Below are positions 8,908-18,113 of a DNA stretch of 64,000 nt, piece by piece. Source of the stretch: Streptomyces europaeiscabiei (GTDB taxonomy: Bacteria; Actinomycetota; Actinomycetes; Streptomycetales; Streptomycetaceae); assembly GCF_036346855.1 (NCBI RefSeq), contig NZ_CP107841.1:9366001-9430000 (forward strand). The letters run 5' to 3'. Below the pieces are notes generated by a model. The model saw only the letters and a program-made list of their open reading frames with translations. It had not been told where the DNA came from and ran no database searches. How positions within the stretch are numbered: position 1 is the stretch's first letter; every line of letters begins with the position of its first letter. The position numbers and the translations under genes were made by a program.

Positions 8908-11900
8908 TCAACGGCCCTGCCCGGCTTCCGTCGGGACGGGGTCCGCGCTCTCCCGCAACTCGCCGAGCATGCGCGCCTGCTCGGCCTGGTAGCGCTCAAT
9001 GGCCGCGAGTTTGACGCCTTCGTATCCACGGACCGCATCGGCCAGTTCCGCGAGCCGGAGAACCTCGGCCAGGTTCTCCTCGTTCAGGAGCGCGAGCGCG
9101 GTCCTGATCGACTCCCGGTACTCGGCGACGAGATCACGCTCGATGCGTCGCATGTGCTGGAGTCCGAACACGTCGAGGCGGGTTCCTCGAACGCGCCGCA
9201 GCCCATGCAGCAGTCTGAGGACCGGGCGGAACCAGCTTCCGAGAGCGACCTTCCTTTTCATGCCCAGGGCTCGCAGGACGGGCGGATGCAGGCGGTAGGA
9301 GCGTCGGCTCGCGCTTCCGAATGCCGCGGTGATGTGGTCGTTCACGGCTGGGTCAATGGCGAGTCGTGCGACCTCGTACTCGTCCTTGTACGCCATGAGC
9401 TTGTGGAGACAGCGGGCGACAGCCTCGGTCAACTCGGTCGAGCCGTCGGCGGCAGTGCGCTCCGTGGCCGCCACCGTCTGGACGAAGTCGACGTAGGCGC
9501 GGGCGTAGCGCCTGTCCTGGTAGTCGATGAGGTCGGCCACACGCACGGTGAGGAGGCGATGCAGCTCCGATTCCTCATCATCGGCGACCAACGCCACGAG
9601 CTCGGTGGTCCCGGCGGGCAGCCGCGGTTCCACGTCCGGGAGCGTCGGGTCGGCAAGCGCGGCACTCAGCGCCTCGGGGTCGGCGACCGCCTGGCGGCCT
9701 CGCCGGAAGGCCTGCACGTTGCAGTCGACGGCGACTGCGTTCAGGGTGATGGCCTCTTCGATCGCCGAAGCCGACATCGGCAGCAGCCCGGTCTGGTAAG
9801 CGGCACCCACCAGGAGCATGTTGGCGTACTGCTCGTCGTCGAAGAGCTGTGTGGCCAGCGGGCCGGAGTCCAGAGCGATGAGCCGGCGCGTTGCGTCGTG
9901 GACGGCATGACGTACGACATCGGGAGCCGGGAAGCCGACGGTCGTGTCGACCACCATCTGCCCGGTGGGTATCTCGGTCGTGGTCATGACGGCGACGGTG
10001 CGATCCGCGGAGGCGACGGAGAGGTACTTCGGGTCGGTCGCGACGAGCGGATCGCACGCGAGGTAGAGGTCGCACTGCCCCTCGGCGATTTTGGCGCCCT
10101 GTTCGACGACATCCTCAGTGATCTTGATGTCGGAGACGACCGCGCCGCCCTTCTGGGCCAGTCCGGTCTGGTCGAGGCTGCGGGCGTGGCGGCCGTCGAT
10201 GACGGCCGCGGTCGCCAGCACCTGCGAGATGGTGATGATGCCGGTTCCCCCGATACCGGTGATCCGCATGCCGAAGGAGTCGGCGCCGGCCGTGCGGGCC
10301 GGCTCGGCGATGTCGGCGGCCCCCAGGGCGGGAAGGCCGGCGTGGTTCGGCTTGCCGACGGGCGTGATGGTCATGAACGCCGGACAGTCGCCGTCGAGAC
10401 ACGAATAGTCCAGGTTGCACGAGGACTGGTCGATCCTGGTCTTGCGGCCGAACTCGGTCGAGACCGGGTGTACCGACAGACAGTTCGACTTGCGGCCGCA
10501 GTCACCGCAGCCCTCGCAGATGCGCTCGTTGATCCACACTCGCGTCGTCGGCGCCTCGGCCTTGCCGCGCCGACGCGCACGCCGTTTCTCGGCGGCGCAT
10601 TCCTGGTCATGGATGAGGACCGTGACACCGGCAGTGGCCTTCAGTTCCGCCAGCGCTCCCTCGATCTCGCCCCGGTCCAGAACCTTCACCGACTTCGGAA
10701 GCCGGGCCCGCGGGATGCGGGCCCTGTCCTCTGTCGTGATGACCACTTTGGCGACGCCTTCGTGCAGCAGCATGGCGGCGAGCCGGTCGACCGGCAGGGC
10801 ACCGACGGCGTCCTGGCCGCCGGTCATGGCGACCGTTCCGTTGTAGAGCAGCTTGAACGTGACGTTCACTCCCGCGGCGATCGCTGCCCGGACGGCCAGA
10901 CTGCCCGAATGCATGAAGGTGCCGTCACCGATGTTCTGCACGAAATGGTCGGCGTCGACGAACGGCTCCAATCCGATCCACTGAGCACCTTCCCCGCCCA
11001 TCTGGGTCATGCCGACGACCGGGCCGACCTGTTCGGGATCCATGAACACGACCATGGAGTGGCAGCCGATCCCAGCGCCGACCGGTGAGTCCCCGCCGGA
11101 GGTGGTCGAGGTGTTGTGCGGACACCCCGAGCAGTAGTACGGGCTGCGAGCCAGAAGCGGCAGTGCCAACGTCGTACGCGCTCTGGGCCGCTGACGCCAT
11201 GCGCGGGCGGCTTCGATGCCGAGCGGAGCGAGCACCCTGGACAGTCCGGTGGCGATGCTGTCCACGTCGAGCTCTCCAGAGCGACTGAACAGCGATCGCC
11301 CGCCCTCGTCCTGTTTGCCGTGGACGACCGGGGCGTTGGCGCGGCCGTAGAGGATTTCCTTGACGGCGGTTTCGAGGAACGGCCGTTTCTCCTCGACGAC
11401 GACCAGCTGGTCGAGACCGTCCGCGAACTCGATGACGGCGTCGCGTTCGAGGGGGAAGACCATGCCGAGCTTGAGGATCCTGATGCCGTACCGTGCGAGG
11501 TCCGTGTCGGTGAGGCCGATGATGCGGAGGCCCTCGCGGACGTCGAGGTAGGTCTTGCCGGATGCCAGGATGCCGATTGTGTCCGACGGCCCGCGCTGGA
11601 CCAAGCGGTTGAGGCGGTTGAGGCGGGCGTACGCCACGGCACGAGGGAGGCGGATGTCGTGCAGGCTGCGTTCGAGTGCCATGAGGTTGGCACCCAGGAG
11701 CATGGAGCTCGGCTTGTGCGGGCTGGGGCTCCCGTCGCCCTCGGTGCCCGTGATCCGATCGCGTGCCACGACGGCCGTGGACGCTGAGTCCGCCACGGCG
11801 GTGGTGATCTTCAGGCCCGACCACAGGCCGCTGAACCGGGAGAGGAACTGCGCGTGGAGCCCGAAGTCGAGAATGTCCTGGGCATCGGCCGGGTACAGCG

Positions 11901-12438
11901 TCGGGATCGCCAGGTCCGCGAGCGTCGCCTCGCTGGCACACGGCACGCTGGACGACTTGGCTCCCGGGTCGTCGCCGACCAGCGCGACGGCACCGCCGGA
12001 AGGGCCGGTTCCCACCAGGTTCGCGTGGCGGAGGGCGTCGGAGGCGCGATCGAGGCCGGGGGACTTGCCGTACCAGATGCCCACGACGCCGTCGCACCGC
12101 GAAGCGCCGACCTGGCCGGCCAACTGGCTGCCCATGACGGCGGTCGCGGCGAGCTCCTCGTTCAGCCCCGGTTTGTGGACGATGTCGTGCTCGTGCAACA
12201 ACGCCCCGCGTCGGCCCAACTCGATGTCGTAGCCGGCGAGTGGCGATCCCTCGTATCCCGAGACGAATGTCGCGGTATGCAGTCCGTTCGTGTTGTCACG
12301 CCGGGAGCGGTCCAGCAGAACGCGGACGAGAGCCTGGATCCCGGAGAGGTGCACGACGCCTTCCTCGCGGCGGTAGCGGTCATCCAGACGGAAGCGACGG
12401 CCGCCCGGGTGCTCGGCCTCGGTGATGGATGCAGTCAT
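8908..12438 (-). CDS. indolepyruvate:ferredoxin oxidoreductase family protein (fused alpha/beta)
   Basis: 1176 residues. The layout is that of one-chain 2-oxoacid:ferredoxin oxidoreductases: a pyrimidine-binding region (about 30-240; FVSGYEGSPLAGYDIE), a swivel region (290-400), a thiamine-diphosphate domain with CSGCPHNTST near 436-445 and GDGTFMHSG near 504-512, two iron-sulfur cysteine clusters (C641 to C653; C674 to C685) and a C-terminal gamma domain starting at MRITGIGGTGI (about 724). The family decarboxylates aryl-pyruvates to aryl-acyl-CoA with reduced ferredoxin, in the cytoplasm. The ATG at 12438 has AGGAAGAGG upstream; an ATG five codons earlier is possible. It is the last gene of a long operon. 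The actual substrate is not fixed by sequence. Confidence 0.92.
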   Translation of the reverse strand: MTASITEAEHPGGRRFRLDDRYRREEGVVHLSGIQALVRVLLDRSRRDNTNGLHTATFVSGYEGSPLAGYDIELGRRGALLHEHDIVHKPGLNEELAATAVMGSQLAGQVGASRCDGVVGIWYGKSPGLDRASDALRHANLVGTGPSGGAVALVGDDPGAKSSSVPCASEATLADLAIPTLYPADAQDILDFGLHAQFLSRFSGLWSGLKITTAVADSASTAVVARDRITGTEGDGSPSPHKPSSMLLGANLMALERSLHDIRLPRAVAYARLNRLNRLVQRGPSDTIGILASGKTYLDVREGLRIIGLTDTDLARYGIRILKLGMVFPLERDAVIEFADGLDQLVVVEEKRPFLETAVKEILYGRANAPVVHGKQDEGGRSLFSRSGELDVDSIATGLSRVLAPLGIEAARAWRQRPRARTTLALPLLARSPYYCSGCPHNTSTTSGGDSPVGAGIGCHSMVVFMDPEQVGPVVGMTQMGGEGAQWIGLEPFVDADHFVQNIGDGTFMHSGSLAVRAAIAAGVNVTFKLLYNGTVAMTGGQDAVGALPVDRLAAMLLHEGVAKVVITTEDRARIPRARLPKSVKVLDRGEIEGALAELKATAGVTVLIHDQECAAEKRRARRRGKAEAPTTRVWINERICEGCGDCGRKSNCLSVHPVSTEFGRKTRIDQSSCNLDYSCLDGDCPAFMTITPVGKPNHAGLPALGAADIAEPARTAGADSFGMRITGIGGTGIITISQVLATAAVIDGRHARSLDQTGLAQKGGAVVSDIKITEDVVEQGAKIAEGQCDLYLACDPLVATDPKYLSVASADRTVAVMTTTEIPTGQMVVDTTVGFPAPDVVRHAVHDATRRLIALDSGPLATQLFDDEQYANMLLVGAAYQTGLLPMSASAIEEAITLNAVAVDCNVQAFRRGRQAVADPEALSAALADPTLPDVEPRLPAGTTELVALVADDEESELHRLLTVRVADLIDYQDRRYARAYVDFVQTVAATERTAADGSTELTEAVARCLHKLMAYKDEYEVARLAIDPAVNDHITAAFGSASRRSYRLHPPVLRALGMKRKVALGSWFRPVLRLLHGLRRVRGTRLDVFGLQHMRRIERDLVAEYRESIRTALALLNEENLAEVLRLAELADAVRGYEGVKLAAIERYQAEQARMLGELRESADPVPTEAGQGR

Positions 12439-12516
12439 CGTCCTCTTCCTCACTACAATCTGGGGCCGCTGAAGGTCCCGCCCGTCTGCGCGTGCGGAGA
12501 GACGGCTTCCTCGCGG

Positions 12517-13131
12517 TCAGGCTGGTTCGCCCAGCCGAGCAGTCGCCCAGCCGAGCAGTGCGCCGCGGAACGCCGATACCAGTCGGCGCGTGATCTGAGC
12601 GGGCGGCAGCGAGAGCGTGTCACGCAGGTCGAAGATCTCCCGAGGGTCGAAGAGGACGTTCCACAGGAAGGCGGCCTCGTCCTCGACGCCGACGAGCTCG
12701 CCCACCCCGAGAATCGCCACGAGTTCGCGGACGGGGCGGGCGAGGGCCTCCGCCTGGCCTTCCAAGTACGGCTCCTGGGCCTTGTATCGCGCGAGGAACC
12801 CTTCCGAGGACCGGCGGTGCACCAGCGCCGCGCCTTCGGCGAGGATGAGGTCCACCCAGAAGCCGCAGACACTCTCGAGCAGGGCCAGACCGTTGCTCGA
12901 CTGCTCGAGACTGTGATCGCGGAACTTGCTCACGATGTCCCGTCGGTAGGCGCTGAGGGCGTCGTCCGCGGACTCGAAGTGCCGGTAAGCCGTCGCGACC
13001 GACACATCCGCCTGCCGAGCGATGTCGGCGAGACTGATCGGCTGCTCGCAACGCTCGAAAAGCTCTGCGGCGGCCTGGATCAGCTTGGCGTTGTTCAACC
13101 GCTGATCCCTGCGCATGCGCGCCCTCTTCAT
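12517..13131 (-). CDS. TetR-family regulator
   Basis: 204 residues. The N-terminal helix-turn-helix (about 15-60) reads ISLADIARQADVSVATAYRHFES; the rest is an all-helical ligand domain ending ALLGWATARL. It lies nine bases after the RraA-like gene and 78 before the oxidoreductase in the same direction, so it is embedded in the catabolic operon, where such regulators often respond to an acyl-CoA or aromatic intermediate. Its ligand domain resembles the TetR at 24456 in its ending (FDPREI, GALxGWA), suggesting the two are paralogues. Confidence 0.92.
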   Translation of the reverse strand: MKRARMRRDQRLNNAKLIQAAAELFERCEQPISLADIARQADVSVATAYRHFESADDALSAYRRDIVSKFRDHSLEQSSNGLALLESVCGFWVDLILAEGAALVHRRSSEGFLARYKAQEPYLEGQAEALARPVRELVAILGVGELVGVEDEAAFLWNVLFDPREIFDLRDTLSLPPAQITRRLVSAFRGALLGWATARLGEPA

Positions 13132-13140
13132 GTACGCGGC

Positions 13141-13791
13141 TCATTTCGTGGGCGCTTGCTTGGCCTGCGTGCGCATGCCCTGCTCGGATTCCGCGATCCG
13201 CGCCAGCTCGGCGGCGATGTCGTGCGCCTTCTTCAGGGGCACTGCGACGATGCCGTCGGCGTCGGCCACCATCACGTCACCGGGGTTGATGACGACACCG
13301 CCGATGGCGACGGGCGTCCCGACGGCTCCTGGGCCGTGTTTCCACGGCCCTGCCGGCGTGACCGAACGCGACCACACGGGGAATTGCTGCTGCCGGATCT
13401 CGTCGCGGTCCCTGACCGCTCCGTCGACGATCGCTCCCACGGCACCTCGCGAGGAGAAGTACTGGGTGAGGATGTCGCCCATAACGGCCCGGCCCGGGTA
13501 AGCGAATCCGTTGATGACGAGGAAGTCGCCGGGTTCGATGTGCGCGACGGCGTCGATCACGGCCAGATCGTCTCCGGCGACCGTCAGCACCGTCAGGGCG
13601 CTGCCCACGGCACGGCAGCCGTCCCAGAGGGGTGTGATGCCACCGTCGGGCATGCCGAGGCGCCCGAGTGCGTCTCCGATGTTCGCGACCGAGTGCCGCT
13701 GGAACTGCGCGAGCAACTCCCCGTCAGGACGCTGCCACTTCGGGCCGACCTCGATGTTGGGCGAGCCGGCCGATGTCGGCGCGTAGGTCAT
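13141..13791 (-). CDS. RraA-like protein, possible 4-carboxy-4-hydroxy-2-oxoadipate aldolase
   Basis: 216 residues, RraA fold. The pattern GAIVDGAVRDRDEI holds the Arg-Asp pair that binds substrate and metal in class II pyruvate aldolases of this family (HMG/CHA aldolase), and GDFLVINGF and NPGDVMVADADGIVAVP are typical. The gene starts inside the last codons of the GH2 gene (ATGA overlap). In 4,5-cleavage pathways for protocatechuate and gallate the last step is catalysed by such an aldolase (LigK type), and LigA/LigB subunits are encoded about 15 kb away, so that role is possible. A non-aldolase RraA-like role remains open. Confidence 0.85.
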   Translation of the reverse strand: MTYAPTSAGSPNIEVGPKWQRPDGELLAQFQRHSVANIGDALGRLGMPDGGITPLWDGCRAVGSALTVLTVAGDDLAVIDAVAHIEPGDFLVINGFAYPGRAVMGDILTQYFSSRGAVGAIVDGAVRDRDEIRQQQFPVWSRSVTPAGPWKHGPGAVGTPVAIGGVVINPGDVMVADADGIVAVPLKKAHDIAAELARIAESEQGMRTQAKQAPTK

Positions 13792-16259
13792 TTCTGTCCT
13801 TCCTCTGTCACGTGATGAGTGGGTGCCCGTACGACGTCGATCTCGACGGAGGCGTCCGGGAGTCCGTGCGCCCGGGCGGTGACGGTGATCCGTCCCGTTT
13901 CCCCGGTGGCCCGGACGATCGCCAGGGCATGTCCCTTGAACGACGTGGCGGCATCGTCGAGGAAGCTCTCCTCGGTGGCAGGGGCTCCCGTACCGAATCC
14001 TTGAAGGACCCCGGGACCGTCGACCTGGATCGTGATGTTCGTGTCCCGGTTCGGGTTGAGCACACCGTGGTCGTCGATCAGGGTGACGTCGATGTGGACC
14101 AACCGCTGCGGATCGGCGCCGAGTTCGGTGCGGTCCGTCTCCAGGCTCAGGCGCGTGGGTTCGCCGGCGGTGCGCAGCGCCGAGCGTCCCACTTCCGCTC
14201 CGTCGCGGTACGCCACGACTTCCAGGACGCCGGGCTCGTAGGGCACGTCGGCTTCGGCGACGAAGTTCCGCTCGGTGCCGACGGGCACGGTCGCGACGGT
14301 GGTGCCGTTGAGCCGGAACTCGACCTCCTCGGCCGCCGCGTAGGCCTCGACATGGAGCGGCGAGCCGACGGGAACGTCGAAGGTCCAGCTGGGGGAGACA
14401 TCGGTCCAGGTCCACGCCCTGGGCTTGATGACATAGCCGTCCTCGCGGGGGCGTCGCACGGCGAGGTAGGGCGTCTGCGTGAGCCCGTAGACGATCTCGC
14501 GGTAGTACGAGATCGGGTGACGCTGCCCGATGATGTCGATGTCCCCGCACTCGGCGGTGAGCCACGGGTAGGGGGCGCGGTGTACCTGCTGGTCCTCGGG
14601 ATAGACGTGGCGGCCGGTTCCGACCTCGCCGAGGAAGTCCCATGCGGTCCAGGTGAAGTCGCCGATGACGTGGGAGTTCTCGGTGACGAGCTGCCACAGC
14701 CGGTCGATCTTCGTCGGGAACGTCTCCGAGCCCACGACCACGCGGTTGGGGTATGCCTCCTTGTCCAGCACGTATCGGCTCTCGCCGTAGTTGAGCCCCA
14801 CGACGTCGAGAACGGAGGCGGGTTCGGCGAGTCGTTCTCCGACGACCGGCGAGGCCATGAGGGCGTCGATCAGATGTGTCACCTGGCCCAGGTAGTCGTT
14901 CAGGCCCCGGACAGGGGCGGCGTCCTGACCCAGTTCGGCCTTCAGCGCGGGGATCTTGTCGCGGGCGATGTACATGCCCTGGAGGGCGTGGGTGACCAGG
15001 CGGGTGGAATCCTGCTCGCGTACCCGGTCGGCGATGCGGCGGCCCAGGCGCGTGCCGTGCGGGGTTCCGGCCTCGATGATCTCGTTGCCGATCGAGTACA
15101 TGATCACGCTGGGGTGGTTGAAGTCCTTCGCCACGAGCGAGTCGACGTCGCGTTCCCACCACTGCGGGAATCTGCGCGAGTAGTCGTCACCGGACTTCGC
15201 GACCGTCCACACGTCGAACAGCTCGTCCATGACGAGCATGCCGAGACGGTCGCACGCGTCGAGGAGGGCAATGCTCATCGGGTTGTGCGCGGAGCGTACG
15301 GCGTTGAAGCCCGCGGCCTTCAGCATCCGCACCCGCCGCTCGGCGGCGTCGGCGAAGTCGGCGGCGCCGAGGATGCCGTTGTCGTGGTGGATCGCACCGC
15401 CGCGGAGCTTGACGATCTCGCCGTTGATCCGCAGGCCGCGGATCGGGTCGGCGGTGACGGTGCGGACACCGAAGTGCGTGGAAGCCTCGTCGAGCGGGCC
15501 GCTGTCGTCAAAGAGGCGCACGGACGCGTGGTAGAGGTGGGGCGACTCGACGCTCCACAGCGACGGCCGTTGGACGTACGTCCGCTGATGGGTGGTGATC
15601 TTTTCGCCCGCCAGGAGTGTGACCCGGGCCAGGTCGGACGCCGCGACCTCGCCCCCGGCGTCCAGGATCTCTAGAAGCACTTCGACGATACGAGTGGAGA
15701 CGTCCTCGTTGACGATCTCGGTCGCCGCCACCACGGTGGCGAGATCGGCGTCGATGTCCGGTGTGGTGAGTCGCAGTCCGGTCGGGGTGACGTGGACGAG
15801 GTCGCCGACGAGGACGCTGACGGGACGGTGGAGGCCGCCCCCCGAGTACCAGCGGGAGTCCTGGTGTGCCTGTGCGTCCACCCGGACGGTGTTGGCCCTG
15901 CCGTAGTGCAGGAAGGGGTCCGCGCTGATGTGGAAGCGGGAGTATCCGCCCGCCCACTGACCGGCGAGAGCACCGTTGATGTAGACCATCGCGTCGCGGT
16001 AGACACCTTCGAACTCGAAGGTGACTCGCTTCGTCGCCCATTCCTCCGGAACGTCGAACTGCTTCTCGTAGGTCCACTTTCCGTCGCGGAAGTAGCCCGT
16101 CTGCGGTCCACCGGAGTTCTCCGCGGACCGCCCTCCCCCCAGCATGGCGTCGTGCGGCAGGGTGACTTCTTCCTCACCGGCACCGGCGACCACGATCGCC
16201 TCGTGAACGGACACGAGAGGACCGAAGCGCCACGCGTCGTTGAACGGGATGCGGATCAT
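13788..16259 (-). CDS. glycoside hydrolase family 2 (beta-galactosidase-like)
   Basis: 823 residues without a signal peptide, so cytoplasmic. Order: sugar-binding jelly roll (about 1-150), immunoglobulin-like domain (160-265), TIM barrel (270-560) and further beta domains. The acid/base is E393 in SIGNEI and the likely nucleophile E512 in GSETFPTKI; a DUF4982-like segment and an Ig-like tail follow. Family members cleave beta-galactosides, beta-glucuronides or related terminal sugars. Twenty-two bases separate it from the Gfo/Idh gene, and it overlaps the RraA gene by four. The operon context suggests it cleaves a sugar-linked substrate after uptake by the ABC transporter. Confidence 0.92.
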   Translation of the reverse strand: MIRIPFNDAWRFGPLVSVHEAIVVAGAGEEEVTLPHDAMLGGGRSAENSGGPQTGYFRDGKWTYEKQFDVPEEWATKRVTFEFEGVYRDAMVYINGALAGQWAGGYSRFHISADPFLHYGRANTVRVDAQAHQDSRWYSGGGLHRPVSVLVGDLVHVTPTGLRLTTPDIDADLATVVAATEIVNEDVSTRIVEVLLEILDAGGEVAASDLARVTLLAGEKITTHQRTYVQRPSLWSVESPHLYHASVRLFDDSGPLDEASTHFGVRTVTADPIRGLRINGEIVKLRGGAIHHDNGILGAADFADAAERRVRMLKAAGFNAVRSAHNPMSIALLDACDRLGMLVMDELFDVWTVAKSGDDYSRRFPQWWERDVDSLVAKDFNHPSVIMYSIGNEIIEAGTPHGTRLGRRIADRVREQDSTRLVTHALQGMYIARDKIPALKAELGQDAAPVRGLNDYLGQVTHLIDALMASPVVGERLAEPASVLDVVGLNYGESRYVLDKEAYPNRVVVGSETFPTKIDRLWQLVTENSHVIGDFTWTAWDFLGEVGTGRHVYPEDQQVHRAPYPWLTAECGDIDIIGQRHPISYYREIVYGLTQTPYLAVRRPREDGYVIKPRAWTWTDVSPSWTFDVPVGSPLHVEAYAAAEEVEFRLNGTTVATVPVGTERNFVAEADVPYEPGVLEVVAYRDGAEVGRSALRTAGEPTRLSLETDRTELGADPQRLVHIDVTLIDDHGVLNPNRDTNITIQVDGPGVLQGFGTGAPATEESFLDDAATSFKGHALAIVRATGETGRITVTARAHGLPDASVEIDVVRAPTHHVTEEGQK

Positions 16260-16281
16260 TGAACTTCCTTGCTCGATCGTT

Positions 16282-17376
16282 CTAGAGGGTCGCGGCCGTG
16301 GGGTCCCAGTTCTCGTCCAGGGGGGCCGGCGATGCCACGGTGGATTCGAGGGTCAGCGGTGTCCCGGCCCGTGCCGCCTCCTCGATGGCGAGAAGCACGT
16401 CGAGAACGTGGCAGGCGAGAGCGCCGGAGGCGCGTTCCGGTACGTCGTCGCGTATCGAGCGAGCGAGGTCCAGCACTCCCACTCCCCGGCCCCACGTGGA
16501 CCCGACAGCGGGTACGTCCTCCGGTTCCGCATGGAGAGGGACGAACCTGCCCGTTCCGGCGAAGCGGTTGGGGTCGGGGACCTCGAGTGAGGCTTCCGTG
16601 CCGTGCAGTTCGAGGAGGTCGCGGCGGATCCCCGAATCGAAGCTCGTGACGAGGGTCGCCCGAGCGCCGGAGACGAACTCGAGCAGTGCCATGTGCTGAC
16701 TCGGTACGCGCACGTCGAACTCGGTCCCTGCGCCCGCGCCGACGAGAACCTGCCTGACCGCTCGTGCGGTGGAGGAAACCGAGCTCACGCGCCGGACGGC
16801 ACCCAAGGTCTGCACGAGCGCGGTGACGTGGTACGGCCCCATGTCCAGCAGCGGGCCGGCTCCCTGGTCGTAGTAGAAGGCGGGATTCGGGTGGGTGCCT
16901 TCCGGCCCCGGGGACTGCATGATCGCCAGCGCGCTCCTCGGTTCGCCGATGCGGCCCGCGAGGACCGCTCGTTGTGCCGTTTGCAGGGCACCACCGAGGA
17001 ACGTGTCGGGTGCGCAGGCCACGCGAAGTCCTCTCCGACCGGCCTTGTCCAGCAGCGACCGTGCTTCGCGGCGGCTGATGGCGAGGGGCTTCTCGCTCCA
17101 GACGTGCTTGCCGCTCGCGAGGATCCGGGCCGACACGTCGAAGTGGGCGGAGGGGACGGTGAGGTTCAGCACGATCTCGATGTCGTCGTGGGCCAGGAGC
17201 TCGTGGACGAGCAGGGGCCGCAACCCGAACTCGCGCGCACGAGCACGGGCGCGCTCCTGGTCGAGGTCCGCTATCGCGACCACGTTCAGATCAGGGAACC
17301 GCGTCAGGTTCTCGAGGTAGTGGCTGCTGATGACGCCGGCGCCGATGACGCCGACCCCCACTCGCTTGGAGTTCAC
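16282..17376 (-). CDS. Gfo/Idh/MocA family oxidoreductase
   Basis: 364 residues. NAD(P)-binding Rossmann motif VGVIGAGVISSHY near the start, the EKP signature in VWSEKPLAIS (about residue 95) and a histidine region in DMGPYHVTALVQ (about 175), all normal for sugar dehydrogenases of this family. It overlaps the isomerase gene by four bases (ATGA). Together with that TIM-barrel isomerase it would oxidise and rearrange a sugar released by the GH2 enzyme. Exact sugar unknown. Confidence 0.93.
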   Translation of the reverse strand: MNSKRVGVGVIGAGVISSHYLENLTRFPDLNVVAIADLDQERARARAREFGLRPLLVHELLAHDDIEIVLNLTVPSAHFDVSARILASGKHVWSEKPLAISRREARSLLDKAGRRGLRVACAPDTFLGGALQTAQRAVLAGRIGEPRSALAIMQSPGPEGTHPNPAFYYDQGAGPLLDMGPYHVTALVQTLGAVRRVSSVSSTARAVRQVLVGAGAGTEFDVRVPSQHMALLEFVSGARATLVTSFDSGIRRDLLELHGTEASLEVPDPNRFAGTGRFVPLHAEPEDVPAVGSTWGRGVGVLDLARSIRDDVPERASGALACHVLDVLLAIEEAARAGTPLTLESTVASPAPLDENWDPTAATL

Positions 17377-18113
17377 CGGTCGACCTCCACCAGATGACGC
17401 AGGCTCTGCTGCACGGCTTCGAACGGGTCGCCCGCGTAGTCGTCCAGTTCCACGATGCGGACCGCGTCCGGTGCGGCCTTCAGGATGTCCGCCACCGGCA
17501 TCGCACCCTGGCCGACCGGCTGCTGCTCCAGGAGGGTTGTGGTGTAGGGGCCGTCCTTGAGGTGAAGGAACCTGACGCGCGCCCCGAGCCGGGAGATCAA
17601 CTCCACGGCGGAAGCGCCACCGACCTCGGCCCAGAAGGTGTCGAGTTCCAGGACGACGTCCTCGTCCAGCGCCTCCGCGAAGACTTCGAGGCCGGTCCTG
17701 CCGCCGAAGTCCTGACGGACCTCGTGGTCGTGGTTGTGGTACCCGATGGTGACGCCCTCATCCCGGGCAAGCCTCGCGACGGCGTTCAGACTCGCGGCCG
17801 CCGCTTCGATCTCCGCCCGCGTGGTCCAGCGCCGAGCGATGATGTGCGGTTCGATGAGCGTGCCGATTCCGAACTCTGCTGCCACGCGGACAGCCGCGGA
17901 AGCGTTTCCGTCGACAAGGCGCGCGTGTGCGCTGAGCGGGCACAGAGATGTCTCGGCCAGCGCACGCCGGTACGCGTTGCGGTACTGCTCGAACCTCCAC
18001 AGCTCCACGTTCTCGAATCCCATCGCGGCAACACGCGCGAGTGTCCCCGGGAGATCGGTCTCGATGGCGTTGCGCAGCGTATGGAGCTGCACCGAGTACA
18101 GGTGCTCCGTCAT
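17373..18113 (-). CDS. sugar phosphate isomerase/epimerase family (AP endonuclease 2 fold)
   Basis: 246 residues, xylose-isomerase-like TIM barrel. Metal ligands are visible in VTIGYHNHDHEV, VLELDTFWAEVGG and VRFLHLKDG, plus the final glutamate in VRIVELDDYAGDP. The start ATG at 18113 overlaps the stop of the esterase gene (ATGA), and its stop overlaps the Gfo/Idh start, so these genes are translationally coupled. Likely interconverts a keto sugar in partnership with the neighbouring dehydrogenase. Confidence 0.92.
   Translation of the reverse strand: MTEHLYSVQLHTLRNAIETDLPGTLARVAAMGFENVELWRFEQYRNAYRRALAETSLCPLSAHARLVDGNASAAVRVAAEFGIGTLIEPHIIARRWTTRAEIEAAAASLNAVARLARDEGVTIGYHNHDHEVRQDFGGRTGLEVFAEALDEDVVLELDTFWAEVGGASAVELISRLGARVRFLHLKDGPYTTTLLEQQPVGQGAMPVADILKAAPDAVRIVELDDYAGDPFEAVQQSLRHLVEVDR

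Noticed and set aside
9154..13815. Two plus-strand frames of about 650 residues each
   Set aside because: Antisense to the oxidoreductase, TetR and RraA genes, with shadow-frame composition and no recognisable domain.
13141..15162. 673-residue minus-strand frame running into the RraA-like gene
   Set aside because: The first two thirds are out-of-frame GH2 sequence; the real gene starts at the ATG at 13791.
13668..15674. 668-residue plus-strand frame
   Set aside because: Antisense shadow of the GH2 gene.
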